Made by a program: the position numbers and the translations under genes. Shown one piece after another: positions 9,816-18,470 of a stretch of DNA of 64,000 nt (its first letter is position 1; each line of letters opens with the position of its first letter). Source of the stretch: Clostridium sp. (GTDB lineage Bacteria > Bacillota > Clostridia > Clostridiales > Clostridiaceae); the NCBI RefSeq assembly GCF_022482905.1, contig NZ_JAKVOI010000001.1, positions 744,001 to 808,000 on the forward strand, in the 5' to 3' direction. The notes below the pieces were generated by a model. That model was not told the origin of the DNA, made no database searches, and worked only from the letters and a program-made list of their open reading frames with translations.

Positions 9816-11538
9816 AAAACTGCAACATAAATATGCCCTTTCTGAAAAAGGTGCACAGGACATGATAAGAGCATTTGCTGCATGTACATTATCCAATATT
9901 GTACTGATACTGCCTGTAGGTCTTCTTTATTATCTGGTTTATGATTTAATGGATAAAAATATTGAGGATGGACATATTTCACTTTATGTATTTGGAATCA
10001 TAGTGTGTCTTGTATTCATATTTGCAACAACATATGTTCAATATAATTCAACATTTTTTGCAACGTACCTGGAGAGTGGTGTCAGAAGAATATCGCTTGC
10101 CGAGAAATTGCGAAAGCTTCCACTTTCTTTCTTTGGCAAGAAGGATTTATCTGACTTGACAAGTACCATTATGGCAGATTGTTCCATACTGGAGACGGCA
10201 TCATCTCACTGGATACCGGAGCTTGTAGGTTCCGTTATTTCAACTTTTATAATTGCATTGAGCTTGTTTTTCTTTGACTGGCGTATGGCAATTGCAGCAT
10301 TGTGGGTACTTCCTGTTTCCTTTATAATTGTCATTTTTTCATCAAGAGTGCAGCATAATCTGGGGAAAAAGCAGATGAAGGTAAAGATGGCCTGTGCCGA
10401 TGGAATTCAGGAATGCCTGGAATCTTTGAGGGATCTCAAGGCAAACAATGCAGAGAGGGCATATATGAATGAGCTTGATATAAAAATTAAAGCTGTTGAA
10501 AAACGTGCAATTATTACAGAACTTGGAACTGCTGTTTTTGTTGTAGCTGCACAGATGGTTCTTAAACTTGGAATTGCCACAGTTGCATTGGTTGGTGGAA
10601 TACTTCTTGTGGATGGAAGCCTGGATGTTTTGACTTTCTTCATGTTTTTACTTTTGGTATCAAGGTTATACGATCCTATGCAGATGTCACTGCAGAATCT
10701 GGCAGCAATTATTTCCGCCGATATCCAGTGCCAGCGTATGGATGAAATTCTTGGGCATGAAATACAGACAGGATCAAACAATCTTACGAATAAAGGCTGT
10801 GACATAGTATTTGATTGTGTTGCATTTGCCTATAATGGCAATGAAACTGTACTTGAGGATGTATCATTCACTGCCAGACAGGGAGAAGTTACTGCGCTGA
10901 TTGGGCCGTCTGGAGGTGGGAAAACCACCGTGTCACGATTGGCTCTACGTTTCTGGGATATCAGCAGAGGTAAGATCACTGTCGGGGGAATGGATATTTC
11001 AAAAATCGATCCGGAAACCCTTATGGCTCTATATGCTGTTGTTTTTCAGGATGTCACCTTATTTAATAATTCTATAATGGAAAATATCCGTATTGGACGA
11101 AAAGATGCCTCAGATGAGGAAGTAATGCAGGCTGCAAAGCTGGCACATTGTAATGAGTTTGTGGAGAAACTGCCGCAGGGGTGGAATACCGTGATTGGTG
11201 AGAATGGTTCTGAACTTTCTGGAGGCGAGCGTCAGAGGATATCCATTGCAAGGGCATTTTTGAAGGATGCGCCTATTATATTGCTTGATGAAGCTACAGC
11301 TTCACTGGATGTAGAAAATGAAACCATGATACAGGAATCATTATCCAGGCTTATCAAAAATAAGACGGTGCTTGTTATTGCACATAGAATGAGAGCGGTA
11401 GCAGGTGCTGACAAAATTGTAGTGCTGAAAGATGGGGTTGTAGCTGAACAGGGTGCACCAGGCGAGCTGTCCGGAAGAAATGGAATATACAAGCATATGG
11501 CTGAAATACAAATGGAGGCCGCTTCCTGGAAGTTATAA
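9802..11538 (+). CDS. Fused permease-ATPase ABC transporter, YbtQ/IrtB-like subunit
   Basis: Partner of the previous half-transporter: six helices in the first 310 residues, then Walker A GPSGGGKTT near 367, signature LSGGERQR near 473, Walker B LLDEATASLD near 492 and IAHRMRA switch motif. Both subunits keep complete ATP-binding motifs, so both sites should be active. The gene starts inside the end of the previous one, giving translational coupling; GTG 9802 is my choice, with TTG 9790 and GTG 9793 as alternatives. It is the last gene of the Fur/AraC operon and is followed by a hairpin terminator at 11555-11588. Confidence 0.85.
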   Translation: MRLVEKLQHKYALSEKGAQDMIRAFAACTLSNIVLILPVGLLYYLVYDLMDKNIEDGHISLYVFGIIVCLVFIFATTYVQYNSTFFATYLESGVRRISLAEKLRKLPLSFFGKKDLSDLTSTIMADCSILETASSHWIPELVGSVISTFIIALSLFFFDWRMAIAALWVLPVSFIIVIFSSRVQHNLGKKQMKVKMACADGIQECLESLRDLKANNAERAYMNELDIKIKAVEKRAIITELGTAVFVVAAQMVLKLGIATVALVGGILLVDGSLDVLTFFMFLLLVSRLYDPMQMSLQNLAAIISADIQCQRMDEILGHEIQTGSNNLTNKGCDIVFDCVAFAYNGNETVLEDVSFTARQGEVTALIGPSGGGKTTVSRLALRFWDISRGKITVGGMDISKIDPETLMALYAVVFQDVTLFNNSIMENIRIGRKDASDEEVMQAAKLAHCNEFVEKLPQGWNTVIGENGSELSGGERQRISIARAFLKDAPIILLDEATASLDVENETMIQESLSRLIKNKTVLVIAHRMRAVAGADKIVVLKDGVVAEQGAPGELSGRNGIYKHMAEIQMEAASWKL

Positions 11539-11554
11539 ATGATATATATTTTAG

Positions 11555-11588
11555 AACGCTATTTGATTGATATTAATCGAATAGCGTT
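11555..11588 (+). terminator. Hairpin terminator after the YbtPQ-like operon
   Basis: Inverted arms of 14 bases (11555-11568 and 11575-11588; one G-T pair) with a 6-base loop, followed by a T-rich stretch. It lies 16 bases after the stop of the transporter gene and could also end transcripts of the broken signal peptidase gene on the other strand. Confidence 0.7.
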
Positions 11589-11601
11589 TTGCGTTTTGTA
11601 A

Positions 11602-12153
11602 TTATTTGAAATAGTTTATATTATCAAAAGGATACACCCTTAGAATTACATGTCCCTTAACGTCCTTTAAATTTACAGGCCCTATTATTCTGCTGTCAGT
11701 ACTATTTTGTCTATTATCTCCAAGTACAAAAATATAACCCTTGGCTACAACATACTTCGTAACAGCTGAATTGGATTCAGTGATAACTCCTTCTGGAAGA
11801 TAATTTTCAGTGAGAATTTTTCCATTTAAATACACCTTTCCAGACATTATCTCAATCTTATCTCCAGGTATTCCTATAACCCTTTTTATATAGTTGTCCT
11901 CATTCTTGTCATGAGAATTGAAAACAACAATTTCACCTCTATTTATATGTCCTGTTTCAGTGCTTATCTTCTCCATAAATACAATATCCTTATCACTAAA
12001 AGTCGGCTACATGGAAGGTCCTATTACATCGGTCCGGGCAAAAACATAACTTCTGCATATAAAAGCCAATCCAATAGCCAGAATAATGGGAAAGGCATAT
12101 TCCGTGAATTTCTTAAAAGATCCTTTATTTTCTATAATATCGCATCCCTTCAA
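11602..12153 (-). pseudogene. Signal peptidase I with an in-frame amber stop after the catalytic serine
   Basis: Read from TTG 12153, the minus strand encodes a complete type I signal peptidase: short basic start, one membrane helix (about residues 20-40), then the catalytic box GPSM at 45-48. Codon 49 is TAG (12007-12009) where the family usually has Gln or Glu, and the next codons restore the normal PTF. The rest is intact, including the lysine region IKRVIGIPGD and the C-terminal box GDNRQNSTDSR. No frameshift is present, so a single C-to-T change (CAG to TAG) explains the break. The open frame after the stop restarts at ATG 11976 but would lack the membrane anchor and catalytic Ser 47. 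A TATAAT box lies at about 12169-12174 on this strand. It is probably a recent pseudogene, or read through at low level. Confidence 0.8.
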
Positions 12154-12267
12154 TATGTTTTCATTATAACACAAATATTAAGATTTTCTTAGGAAATTCT
12201 TCACAACTGCTTAGAAAGTGAGTTTTATAATTATGATGAAATCAAAAAGTTATGAAGGAGATTTAAA

Positions 12268-12960
12268 ATGGATTATATATTACAGTGTAGCAATTTGACC
12301 AAAACATATGGTAGTAAGATAGTTCTGGACAATTTAAATTTAAAAATAAAAAAGGGAAAGATAGTCGGACTTTTGGGGCCAAATGGGGCAGGTAAAACTA
12401 CATTTATAAAAATAGCGGCCTCACTTTTAAGCTGTGACGATGGGAATGTTATGATTGATGGTAAGCTTCCCGGGATTAAGACTAAAAAAATAGTTTCATA
12501 TTTGCCTGATAGAGATTTTTTATATAACTGGATGACCATAGGTGAATCCCTTGAATTTTTCAGGAATTTCTTTGAGGACTTTGATTATGACAAGGCAACT
12601 AGAATGGTAACTGATTTGGGACTTGATTTAAATTTAAAGATACGTACCCTGTCAAAAGGTATGCAGGAAAAACTGAATATATCCTTGATATTTTCAAGAA
12701 AGGCAAAGCTTTTTTTATTTGATGAGCCACTTGCAGCAGTCGATCCGTCCATGAGAGAAAAAATAATTAACATTATACGGAATAATTTTGATAGTAGTAG
12801 TTCAATTATTTTGAGTACTCGCCTTATAAATGATGTAGAAAGGCTTTTTGATGAAGTTGTATTTATAAATGAAGGCAGAATTCTGATTCATGATGATGTA
12901 CAAGTTCTTAAAGCAAAGTATAAAAAGTCCATTGAGGAAATTTTTAAGGAGGTAATATAA
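12268..12960 (+). CDS. ABC transporter ATP-binding protein (YtrB-like)
   Basis: A 230-residue ATPase with Walker A GPNGAGKTT near residues 36-44, the degenerate signature LSKGMQEK near 128-135, Walker B LFLFDEPL near 148-155 and a D-loop AAVDPS. The LSKGM signature, and Arg where the usual switch His should be (STRLIND), match the YtrB/EcsA-like ATPases of cell-wall stress operons. ATG start with the RBS AAGGAGAT. Its stop is directly followed by the ATG of the permease. It opens the second sensor-transport module of the window. Confidence 0.85.
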   Translation: MDYILQCSNLTKTYGSKIVLDNLNLKIKKGKIVGLLGPNGAGKTTFIKIAASLLSCDDGNVMIDGKLPGIKTKKIVSYLPDRDFLYNWMTIGESLEFFRNFFEDFDYDKATRMVTDLGLDLNLKIRTLSKGMQEKLNISLIFSRKAKLFLFDEPLAAVDPSMREKIINIIRNNFDSSSSIILSTRLINDVERLFDEVVFINEGRILIHDDVQVLKAKYKKSIEEIFKEVI

Positions 12961-13743
12961 ATGTTCTTTTCATTTTTCAAGCTTGAAATTAAAAAACATT
13001 TTCAAATATTTTTTATTCTCATATTGATTGAGACAGTTTTAGGCATATTTGTACTTGCCGACTACAATAAATATATAGATATTCACTTGCAGTTGAGTGC
13101 AGTTGTATGGATTGTGATTTCCATGTATATTTTTATTGACCTGTATAATAATTTTTACACGGGAAAAGATGTTATGTTTCATATGATACCTATAAAGACT
13201 TCGACAAAGTTTTTAATAAAGTCAACCGTGTTTTCTATAGGACTTATGCTTATGTGGTCAACATGTCTTATATTTGAGTTATTTAGTGTGAATGGAATTT
13301 ATCATGCAAGGATACTCAATTCAACTAGTCCGGCAAGCGGAGTTGTATATTTCATATCTGCAAGATTTATCCGATTTATAAGTGGCCCGGTTATAATTGG
13401 AGTCTCTATAGCCCTTAGTAAACTTGTAAGAAAGAAATACTTGGGAATCGTTGTAATTGCTGTAGTACTACTGTGTATCACGTTAGGGCTGTATTTTATA
13501 ATGAAATCAAACTTAGCCGGACAGGGAAAAGTATTTTATTCTATAGGGACTACGTCCCAGGAAGCATTTAAGCAGTCGGCAGGAATAGTTTCGATTTTAG
13601 TGCAGTCTGACAGACATCTTGATAATATTTCCAAAAGTATATACTGGAACAATATAATTTATAATTTTTTGACATATATATTTGGCTATGCTGTCATAAC
13701 ATTTATTTTTAATTCAAAAAAATATGAAGTATCAGGAAAGTAG
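12961..13743 (+). CDS. ABC transporter membrane protein
   Basis: A 260-residue protein with about six membrane segments (near 14-33, 42-62, 85-105, 130-150, 155-180 and 230-250), lying immediately after its ATPase with no gap. No sequence motif identifies the substrate. Such permeases next to YtrB-like ATPases are linked to cell-wall antibiotic stress. The next gene is a histidine kinase 57 bases further on. Confidence 0.78.
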   Translation: MFFSFFKLEIKKHFQIFFILILIETVLGIFVLADYNKYIDIHLQLSAVVWIVISMYIFIDLYNNFYTGKDVMFHMIPIKTSTKFLIKSTVFSIGLMLMWSTCLIFELFSVNGIYHARILNSTSPASGVVYFISARFIRFISGPVIIGVSIALSKLVRKKYLGIVVIAVVLLCITLGLYFIMKSNLAGQGKVFYSIGTTSQEAFKQSAGIVSILVQSDRHLDNISKSIYWNNIIYNFLTYIFGYAVITFIFNSKKYEVSGK

Positions 13744-13800
13744 TATTAATTTTGGATTATAATTAAGATATAAAACATTTTGAGGGGAATGAGTAAGTAA

Positions 13801-14709
13801 GTGAATTTTCTGATATTGATTTTGACTGTCTCTTCTGCTATTTTACTTGCTCGATTGATTTTTGTTAAAGTTGAGATTAGAAATATTATGAATCAACTTA
13901 ATGATTATAATGATTTAAAATTACATAAGAAAATAGATGTTAGGTTATTTGACAGTGATATTGAAAATTTGGCAGAATGTATAAATAGACATATTGATAT
14001 CAATATACGGGATAAGGCTATTCAGAAACAAACAGAATATGAGATAAGAAAATCCATAGCAAGTGTATCCCATGATTTGCGTACACCATTGACTTCTATA
14101 ATTGGGTATTTGGAAATGATAAAATCCGGAAAAGTAACTCTTGAAAAACAATATGAATATATGGATATAGCTCTGAAAAGAGCATATTTTCTTAAAGAAT
14201 TATTGAATAATTTCTTTGAACTTTCAATTATAGAGTCTCCAGAGTATAATATTGAACTGGACTATGTAAATTTAAATAACATATTGTGTGAAGTTATAAC
14301 AGCTTTCTATGATAGTTTTGTGAACAAGGAAATAGTTCCAGAAATAAATTTACCTGATGAAGATATGATTGTTGCAGCAAACAAAGCTGCTTCAAAACGT
14401 GTGATTCAAAATTTAATTTCAAATATTATAGAACATGCACAGGGGAAGGTTTCTATAACTTTAAAGAAAGACGGGGAATTTGCAGTTGTAATAACTTCAA
14501 ATACAACTAAAAATTTGAATGTTCATGATGTAAATCTTCTCTTTAACAGATTTTACAAGTCTGACCCTTCAAGGTCATATGGAATGAATGCAGGTCTTGG
14601 ATTGGCTATTGCAAAAAGTCTTATGGACAAGATGAATGGATTGATTTATGGTAGATTGGATAAAAATATTTTATATATTTTTTGTAAGTGGAAACTGATA
14701 AAAAAATAG
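13801..14709 (+). CDS. Sensor histidine kinase
   Basis: Kinase of 302 residues with one N-terminal membrane helix (residues 3-22), no sizeable extracellular domain, H-box SVSHDLRTPLT with His 91, N-box near QNLISNIIEHA and G-box NAGLGLAIAK. GTG start behind GAGGGGAATGAG. The layout matches the kinase at 5330-6250, with which it shares the motif HDLRTPLT and overall length. It is followed after 12 bases by its probable partner, the response regulator. Confidence 0.88.
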   Translation: MNFLILILTVSSAILLARLIFVKVEIRNIMNQLNDYNDLKLHKKIDVRLFDSDIENLAECINRHIDINIRDKAIQKQTEYEIRKSIASVSHDLRTPLTSIIGYLEMIKSGKVTLEKQYEYMDIALKRAYFLKELLNNFFELSIIESPEYNIELDYVNLNNILCEVITAFYDSFVNKEIVPEINLPDEDMIVAANKAASKRVIQNLISNIIEHAQGKVSITLKKDGEFAVVITSNTTKNLNVHDVNLLFNRFYKSDPSRSYGMNAGLGLAIAKSLMDKMNGLIYGRLDKNILYIFCKWKLIKK

Positions 14710-14721
14710 AGGGAAGAAGAA

Positions 14722-15423
14722 ATGAAGAAGGGTAATATTAAAATTTTAGTAGTCGAAGATGACGTAGATATAAATAAATTATTGTGTGATATGCTTGAGA
14801 TAAAAGGATATACTTCAAAAGCTGCTTATTCAGGAACGGAAGCGTTGATATATATAAATGAAGGAAGCTGTAATATGGTTCTGCTTGATTTGATGCTTCC
14901 GGGAATGAATGGTGAGGAATTGTTACTTAAATTGCGTGAAAACAGCAATATACCCGTTATAGTAATTTCAGCCAGGGAGGATATTGATATTAGAGTAAAA
15001 ACCTTGAAAATAGGTGCGGATGATTTTATAACCAAACCTTTTAATATGGAAGAAGTGTCTGCACGTATAGAATCGAATCTGAGAAGATATATGAATTTTT
15101 CAAGTGAAATTCCAAGAGAAAATATAATAAAGTGTGGAGAAATTTCCTTGAATAAGGATACTAGAGAAGTATGTGTGAATAATTCATCTATAGATTTAAC
15201 TATGAGGGAATTTGAAATTTTAAAACTCTTAATGGACCATCCTAAGAAAGTGTTTTCAAAAGCAAACTTATTTGAGAGTGTGTGGGGAGACAGTTATTTA
15301 TGTGATGATAATACTCTCACCGTGCATATAAGCAATTTGAGAAATAAATTGTCAAATTCAGGGGTAAGCAGGAATTACATACAGACTATCTGGGGGATAG
15401 GTTATAAATTGAATGCTGAATAG
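14722..15423 (+). CDS. OmpR-family response regulator
   Basis: Complete two-domain regulator of 233 residues. The receiver domain has the acidic pocket E12-D13-D14, phospho-acceptor Asp 56 (in LLDLMLPG) and Lys 105 (TKPF). The DNA-binding winged helix occupies about residues 135-231 and ends QTIWGIGYKL. The C-terminal half is close to the partial regulator at 3-206. It sits between its kinase and a second ABC pair, so it probably controls both flanking transporters. Confidence 0.92.
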   Translation: MKKGNIKILVVEDDVDINKLLCDMLEIKGYTSKAAYSGTEALIYINEGSCNMVLLDLMLPGMNGEELLLKLRENSNIPVIVISAREDIDIRVKTLKIGADDFITKPFNMEEVSARIESNLRRYMNFSSEIPRENIIKCGEISLNKDTREVCVNNSSIDLTMREFEILKLLMDHPKKVFSKANLFESVWGDSYLCDDNTLTVHISNLRNKLSNSGVSRNYIQTIWGIGYKLNAE

Positions 15424-15436
15424 AGGGAGAGTTAAG

Positions 15437-16360
15437 GTGCAAGCAATTTTAAAGACCATGAATTTAACTAAAATATATAATGATAAACCGGCAGTTGAAA
15501 ATATAAATATGAATATAAATCAAGGAGATATTTATGGACTTATAGGTGAGAATGGAGCGGGTAAAACAACGATATTCAAGATAATAACGGGGATTGCCTC
15601 GAAGACTTCTGGAGTCCTTGAATTATTTGGTGAAAGTACGGAGGACAATTTGCATGTTGAGAGAAAGAGGATTGGAGCATTGATTGAAAAGCCTTTTTTG
15701 TATGCAAATATGACATTATCAGAGAATTTGGAGGCATGCAGGATTCAAAAAGGCATACCAGGGAAAAATTGTATAAAAGAAGTGCTGCAGCTTTTTAGAT
15801 TAAATTATATAAAAGATAAAAAGGTACATGACTTATCTCTTGGAATGAGACAAAAATTAGGTATTGCCATGGCTGTAATTGGAGATCCTGAATTTTTGGT
15901 TTTGGATGAACCGATAAATGGCATCGATCCACTGGCAATTATGGAAGTAAGGAATATCTTGTTGGATTTAAATAAAAACAGAAATGTTACAATACTTGTG
16001 TCAAGTCATATTTTGAAAGAGCTCTATAATTTTGCGACTTGTTATGGGATTATACATAATGGAAAATTATTAAATGAATTTACTCTAAAAGAGTTAAATG
16101 AAAAGTTGAATAAAAGTTTAAGAATCGAAGTAGATGATGTGAATAAAGCTGTCTTTGTGCTTGAAACCAAATTGCATACACACAATTTTAAAATTCTACC
16201 GGACGGAACTGTAATACTTTATGATTACGTTGATAATCCTGGAAAAGTTTCATCGTTAATTTTTAGGGAAGGGGTTACAATATTAGGACTTGTAACTGAG
16301 TCGGGTGACCTTGAAAATTACTTTAAAGACGTAATTGAAGGAGTATCGGAAGATGTATAA
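15437..16360 (+). CDS. BcrA-type ABC transporter ATP-binding protein
   Basis: ATPase of 308 residues, a paralogue of the one at 323-1228 (same GDIYGLIG-NGAGKTT start region, same LSLGMRQK signature, same C-terminal extension). Walker B is FLVLDEPINGIDP. I chose GTG 15437, which has AGGGAGAG just upstream; the frame stays open to 15413 inside the regulator gene. The likely role is peptide-antibiotic (bacitracin/lantibiotic-type) detoxification with the permease that overlaps its end by eight bases. Confidence 0.88.
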   Translation: MQAILKTMNLTKIYNDKPAVENINMNINQGDIYGLIGENGAGKTTIFKIITGIASKTSGVLELFGESTEDNLHVERKRIGALIEKPFLYANMTLSENLEACRIQKGIPGKNCIKEVLQLFRLNYIKDKKVHDLSLGMRQKLGIAMAVIGDPEFLVLDEPINGIDPLAIMEVRNILLDLNKNRNVTILVSSHILKELYNFATCYGIIHNGKLLNEFTLKELNEKLNKSLRIEVDDVNKAVFVLETKLHTHNFKILPDGTVILYDYVDNPGKVSSLIFREGVTILGLVTESGDLENYFKDVIEGVSEDV

Positions 16361-17141
16361 CCTATTTAAGTTTGAAATATATAAGTTAAAATACAACAGG
16401 ACATTTTTAGTTTCAATAATTATTATATTCCTTTTGATTGCAGATTCCATATATTTATTTTTTTACAGTAAAAATACACTTAAAATACTGGATGTGTTCT
16501 TCCAGGGAAGTGAATATGGATTTTTAGTAAATAATTTTAAAGACAGACTTCATGTAAGCCCAGTTGAATTTTTTTATTCTTCATTTGGATTTTGTCCATT
16601 TATAGTTATAATCTTAGTATTTATGGTAGAAAGTATTGTATTAGAGGAATTTTCAAGTGGCACAATAAATAATCTTATAATATCTGGACATAAAAAAGAA
16701 AATATTTATATATCAAAGTTTCTTGTAATGGTATTATCGGCATTTTTACTGACTGTTTTTCTGCTGTGTGGTACAATGATTGCGGGAATTTTTATAAATT
16801 CCTTTAAAAAATTTGTTTTTTTTAGTGATTTAATTGGACTAATTGGTTTTATTTTTCTCATAACTTTAATACTGTCAAGTTTAGTGAGTATTTGTATGTG
16901 TCTGGCTGTGTTTATAAGAAATAAAGCTATATTTTTAATAACATGTATGGTATTATTTATTGTTTTAACAATTTTACCCAATAATTTTAATACTTTTATG
17001 AAAAATTCCCCTGTATTTATGTTAATAGAAATGGGTTCATTTAATATTGATCCATTTAGCATTGTATTTTCGTCAATTTCCATTATTACAGTTACAACTA
17101 TTATAGGTGTGATTAAATTCAATAAGTTGGATACTGGGTAA
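16353..17141 (+). CDS. ABC-2 type transporter permease (BcrB-like)
   Basis: A 262-residue protein with about six membrane helices. It starts with the family's typical cytosolic lead MYNLFKFEIYKLKY and has the loop LEEFSSGTINNLI after the second helix, like the EYSNGSIRQ loop of the permease at 1228-1965. ATG 16353 has GAAGGAG nine bases upstream and overlaps the ATPase gene end. It is the last gene of the second module and is followed by a terminator. Confidence 0.85.
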   Translation: MYNLFKFEIYKLKYNRTFLVSIIIIFLLIADSIYLFFYSKNTLKILDVFFQGSEYGFLVNNFKDRLHVSPVEFFYSSFGFCPFIVIILVFMVESIVLEEFSSGTINNLIISGHKKENIYISKFLVMVLSAFLLTVFLLCGTMIAGIFINSFKKFVFFSDLIGLIGFIFLITLILSSLVSICMCLAVFIRNKAIFLITCMVLFIVLTILPNNFNTFMKNSPVFMLIEMGSFNIDPFSIVFSSISIITVTTIIGVIKFNKLDTG

Positions 17142-17157
17142 GTTTGAAAAATAACAG

Positions 17158-17210
17158 ATAGCTATCTAATCTCGAATTAAAAAGATTGGATGGTTATTTT
17201 TATTATTTTT
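17158..17210 (+). terminator. Rho-independent terminator of the second sensor-ABC module
   Basis: Arms 17158-17172 and 17183-17197 pair over 15 positions with three G-T pairs, followed by the T-run TTTTATTATTTTT. It lies 16 bases after the permease stop. Confidence 0.75.
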
Positions 17211-17382
17211 GTGCTGAATTTAAGATAGGATATTGACTTGAAATTAATATTGATAAAAATAGTAGCGTACAATAAGGGTAAAAAGTTATTCAGGAGTATA
17301 TGACATTGTATAAAAATGATATAATTTATTCATAAATTAATTTACAGTAGTAGATTATTGTGCATTATGGGGGTGATGGTAT

Positions 17383-17574
17383 ATGAAGAGTAATAAATTA
17401 TTTCAAATGATAAATTTTCTAATTATATTTTTAGTATTTGTTTTAACTTTTTTTATAGGATTTGAGATTATTAAATTGAAAAATAATATAATTAATTATA
17501 TTATACTTGGAGCAATAGGTTCATGTTTAGTACAATTATATATAAAAATAATTGTAAAACAAAATAATTCATAA
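17383..17574 (+). CDS. Small membrane protein, 63 residues
   Basis: Two hydrophobic segments (about residues 8-30 and 38-57) separated by a short charged turn make a helical hairpin in the membrane. ATG start behind GGGGGTGAT. No family recognised. It stands alone between the terminator of the ABC operon and a VOC gene. Confidence 0.55.
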   Translation: MKSNKLFQMINFLIIFLVFVLTFFIGFEIIKLKNNIINYIILGAIGSCLVQLYIKIIVKQNNS

Positions 17575-17643
17575 ATTTCTTAAAATGCGAAACAAAGACT
17601 ATTTAAATGATACACAGATAAATAGTAATAGGAGGTAATTTCA

Positions 17644-18024
17644 ATGGTTGATGGAATAAATTTGGGAAATATAATGGTGGACTGCGATGATGAACAAAAA
17701 CTGTGTGAGTTTTATCACAAACTACTCGGGTGGGAAAAAAGCAAAATGTTTGGTGGTCCAGCGCTAAGAAATAAAAATGGAATTGTATTTTTGTTTATCG
17801 AGGAAAAAGATTATATTCCGCCTATATGGCCAGAAGAAGAAGGCAAGCAACAGAAACAAATGCACTTTGATTTTCAAGTTCCAGATGTTGCAGCGGCAGT
17901 TGAATATGCTAAATCACTAGGTGCTGAGAAGGCGACATTTCAATTCGGCGGAAGTGAATGGATTACTATGATAGATCCTGCAGGGCACCCTTTTTGCCTT
18001 TGTGCCCAAGAAAATGAAACATGA
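17644..18024 (+). CDS. VOC-superfamily (glyoxalase/dioxygenase-like) protein
   Basis: A 126-residue single-domain protein with the paired beta-alpha-beta-beta-beta units of the vicinal-oxygen-chelate fold. The first unit (GNIMVDCDDEQKLCEFYHKLLGW) and the second (MHFDFQVPDVAAAVEYAKSLGA, ending DPAGHPFCLC) are clear when read in pieces. Members include glyoxalases, antibiotic-binding proteins and dioxygenases; this one resembles the widespread small proteins of unknown substrate. ATG start with AGGAGGT upstream. Confidence 0.85.
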   Translation: MVDGINLGNIMVDCDDEQKLCEFYHKLLGWEKSKMFGGPALRNKNGIVFLFIEEKDYIPPIWPEEEGKQQKQMHFDFQVPDVAAAVEYAKSLGAEKATFQFGGSEWITMIDPAGHPFCLCAQENET

Positions 18025-18111
18025 TTGTAACCAATTTCAATTAAGTCATTTGAGAAATTTCAAATTTAAGTTTGAGTAATATAAATTAGTAATTTAAAAG
18101 GATGTCTCATT

Positions 18112-18373
18112 GTGGAACAATTATCAAAACTGCCTGATATCGGAAAAGAAGTTGAAAGGCAGTTGAATGAAGTAGACATATTTACTACTTATGATTAATT
18201 AAGAGATATTGGTGCAGAACAGGTGTGGCTGAATACAAGAAATTGATATTTCTGCATGTATTAATAGATTGCTGGCATTAGAAGGTGCAATTCACGGTGT
18301 CAAGAAAGCAGCATTACCAGAGGAACGTAAAGTGGAACTAAAAGATTTTTATAATTGGCATAAACATAAATAG
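18112..18373 (+). pseudogene. TfoX C-terminal-domain protein, broken
   Basis: From GTG 18112 the frame reads as a TfoX_C-type helical domain (LSKLPDIGKEVERQL) and then hits TAA at codon 29 in the motif YDELR (GAA changed to TAA). Reading past that stop in the same frame recovers IGAEQVWLNTRN, after which about two bases are missing and the match resumes in another frame with CINRLLALEGAIHGV and ends DFYNWHKHK at 18373. One stop plus one frameshift mean that the gene is dead. TfoX proteins are linked to competence regulation in other bacteria. Confidence 0.75.
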
Positions 18374-18470
18374 TAATTTGAATAACAGATTATATAAATA
18401 ATCCGCAGAAAATATCAAGTATATCATCTTACCTTGTCTTATAATTTTTTTAAAAGGTGAGGTGCTTTTA

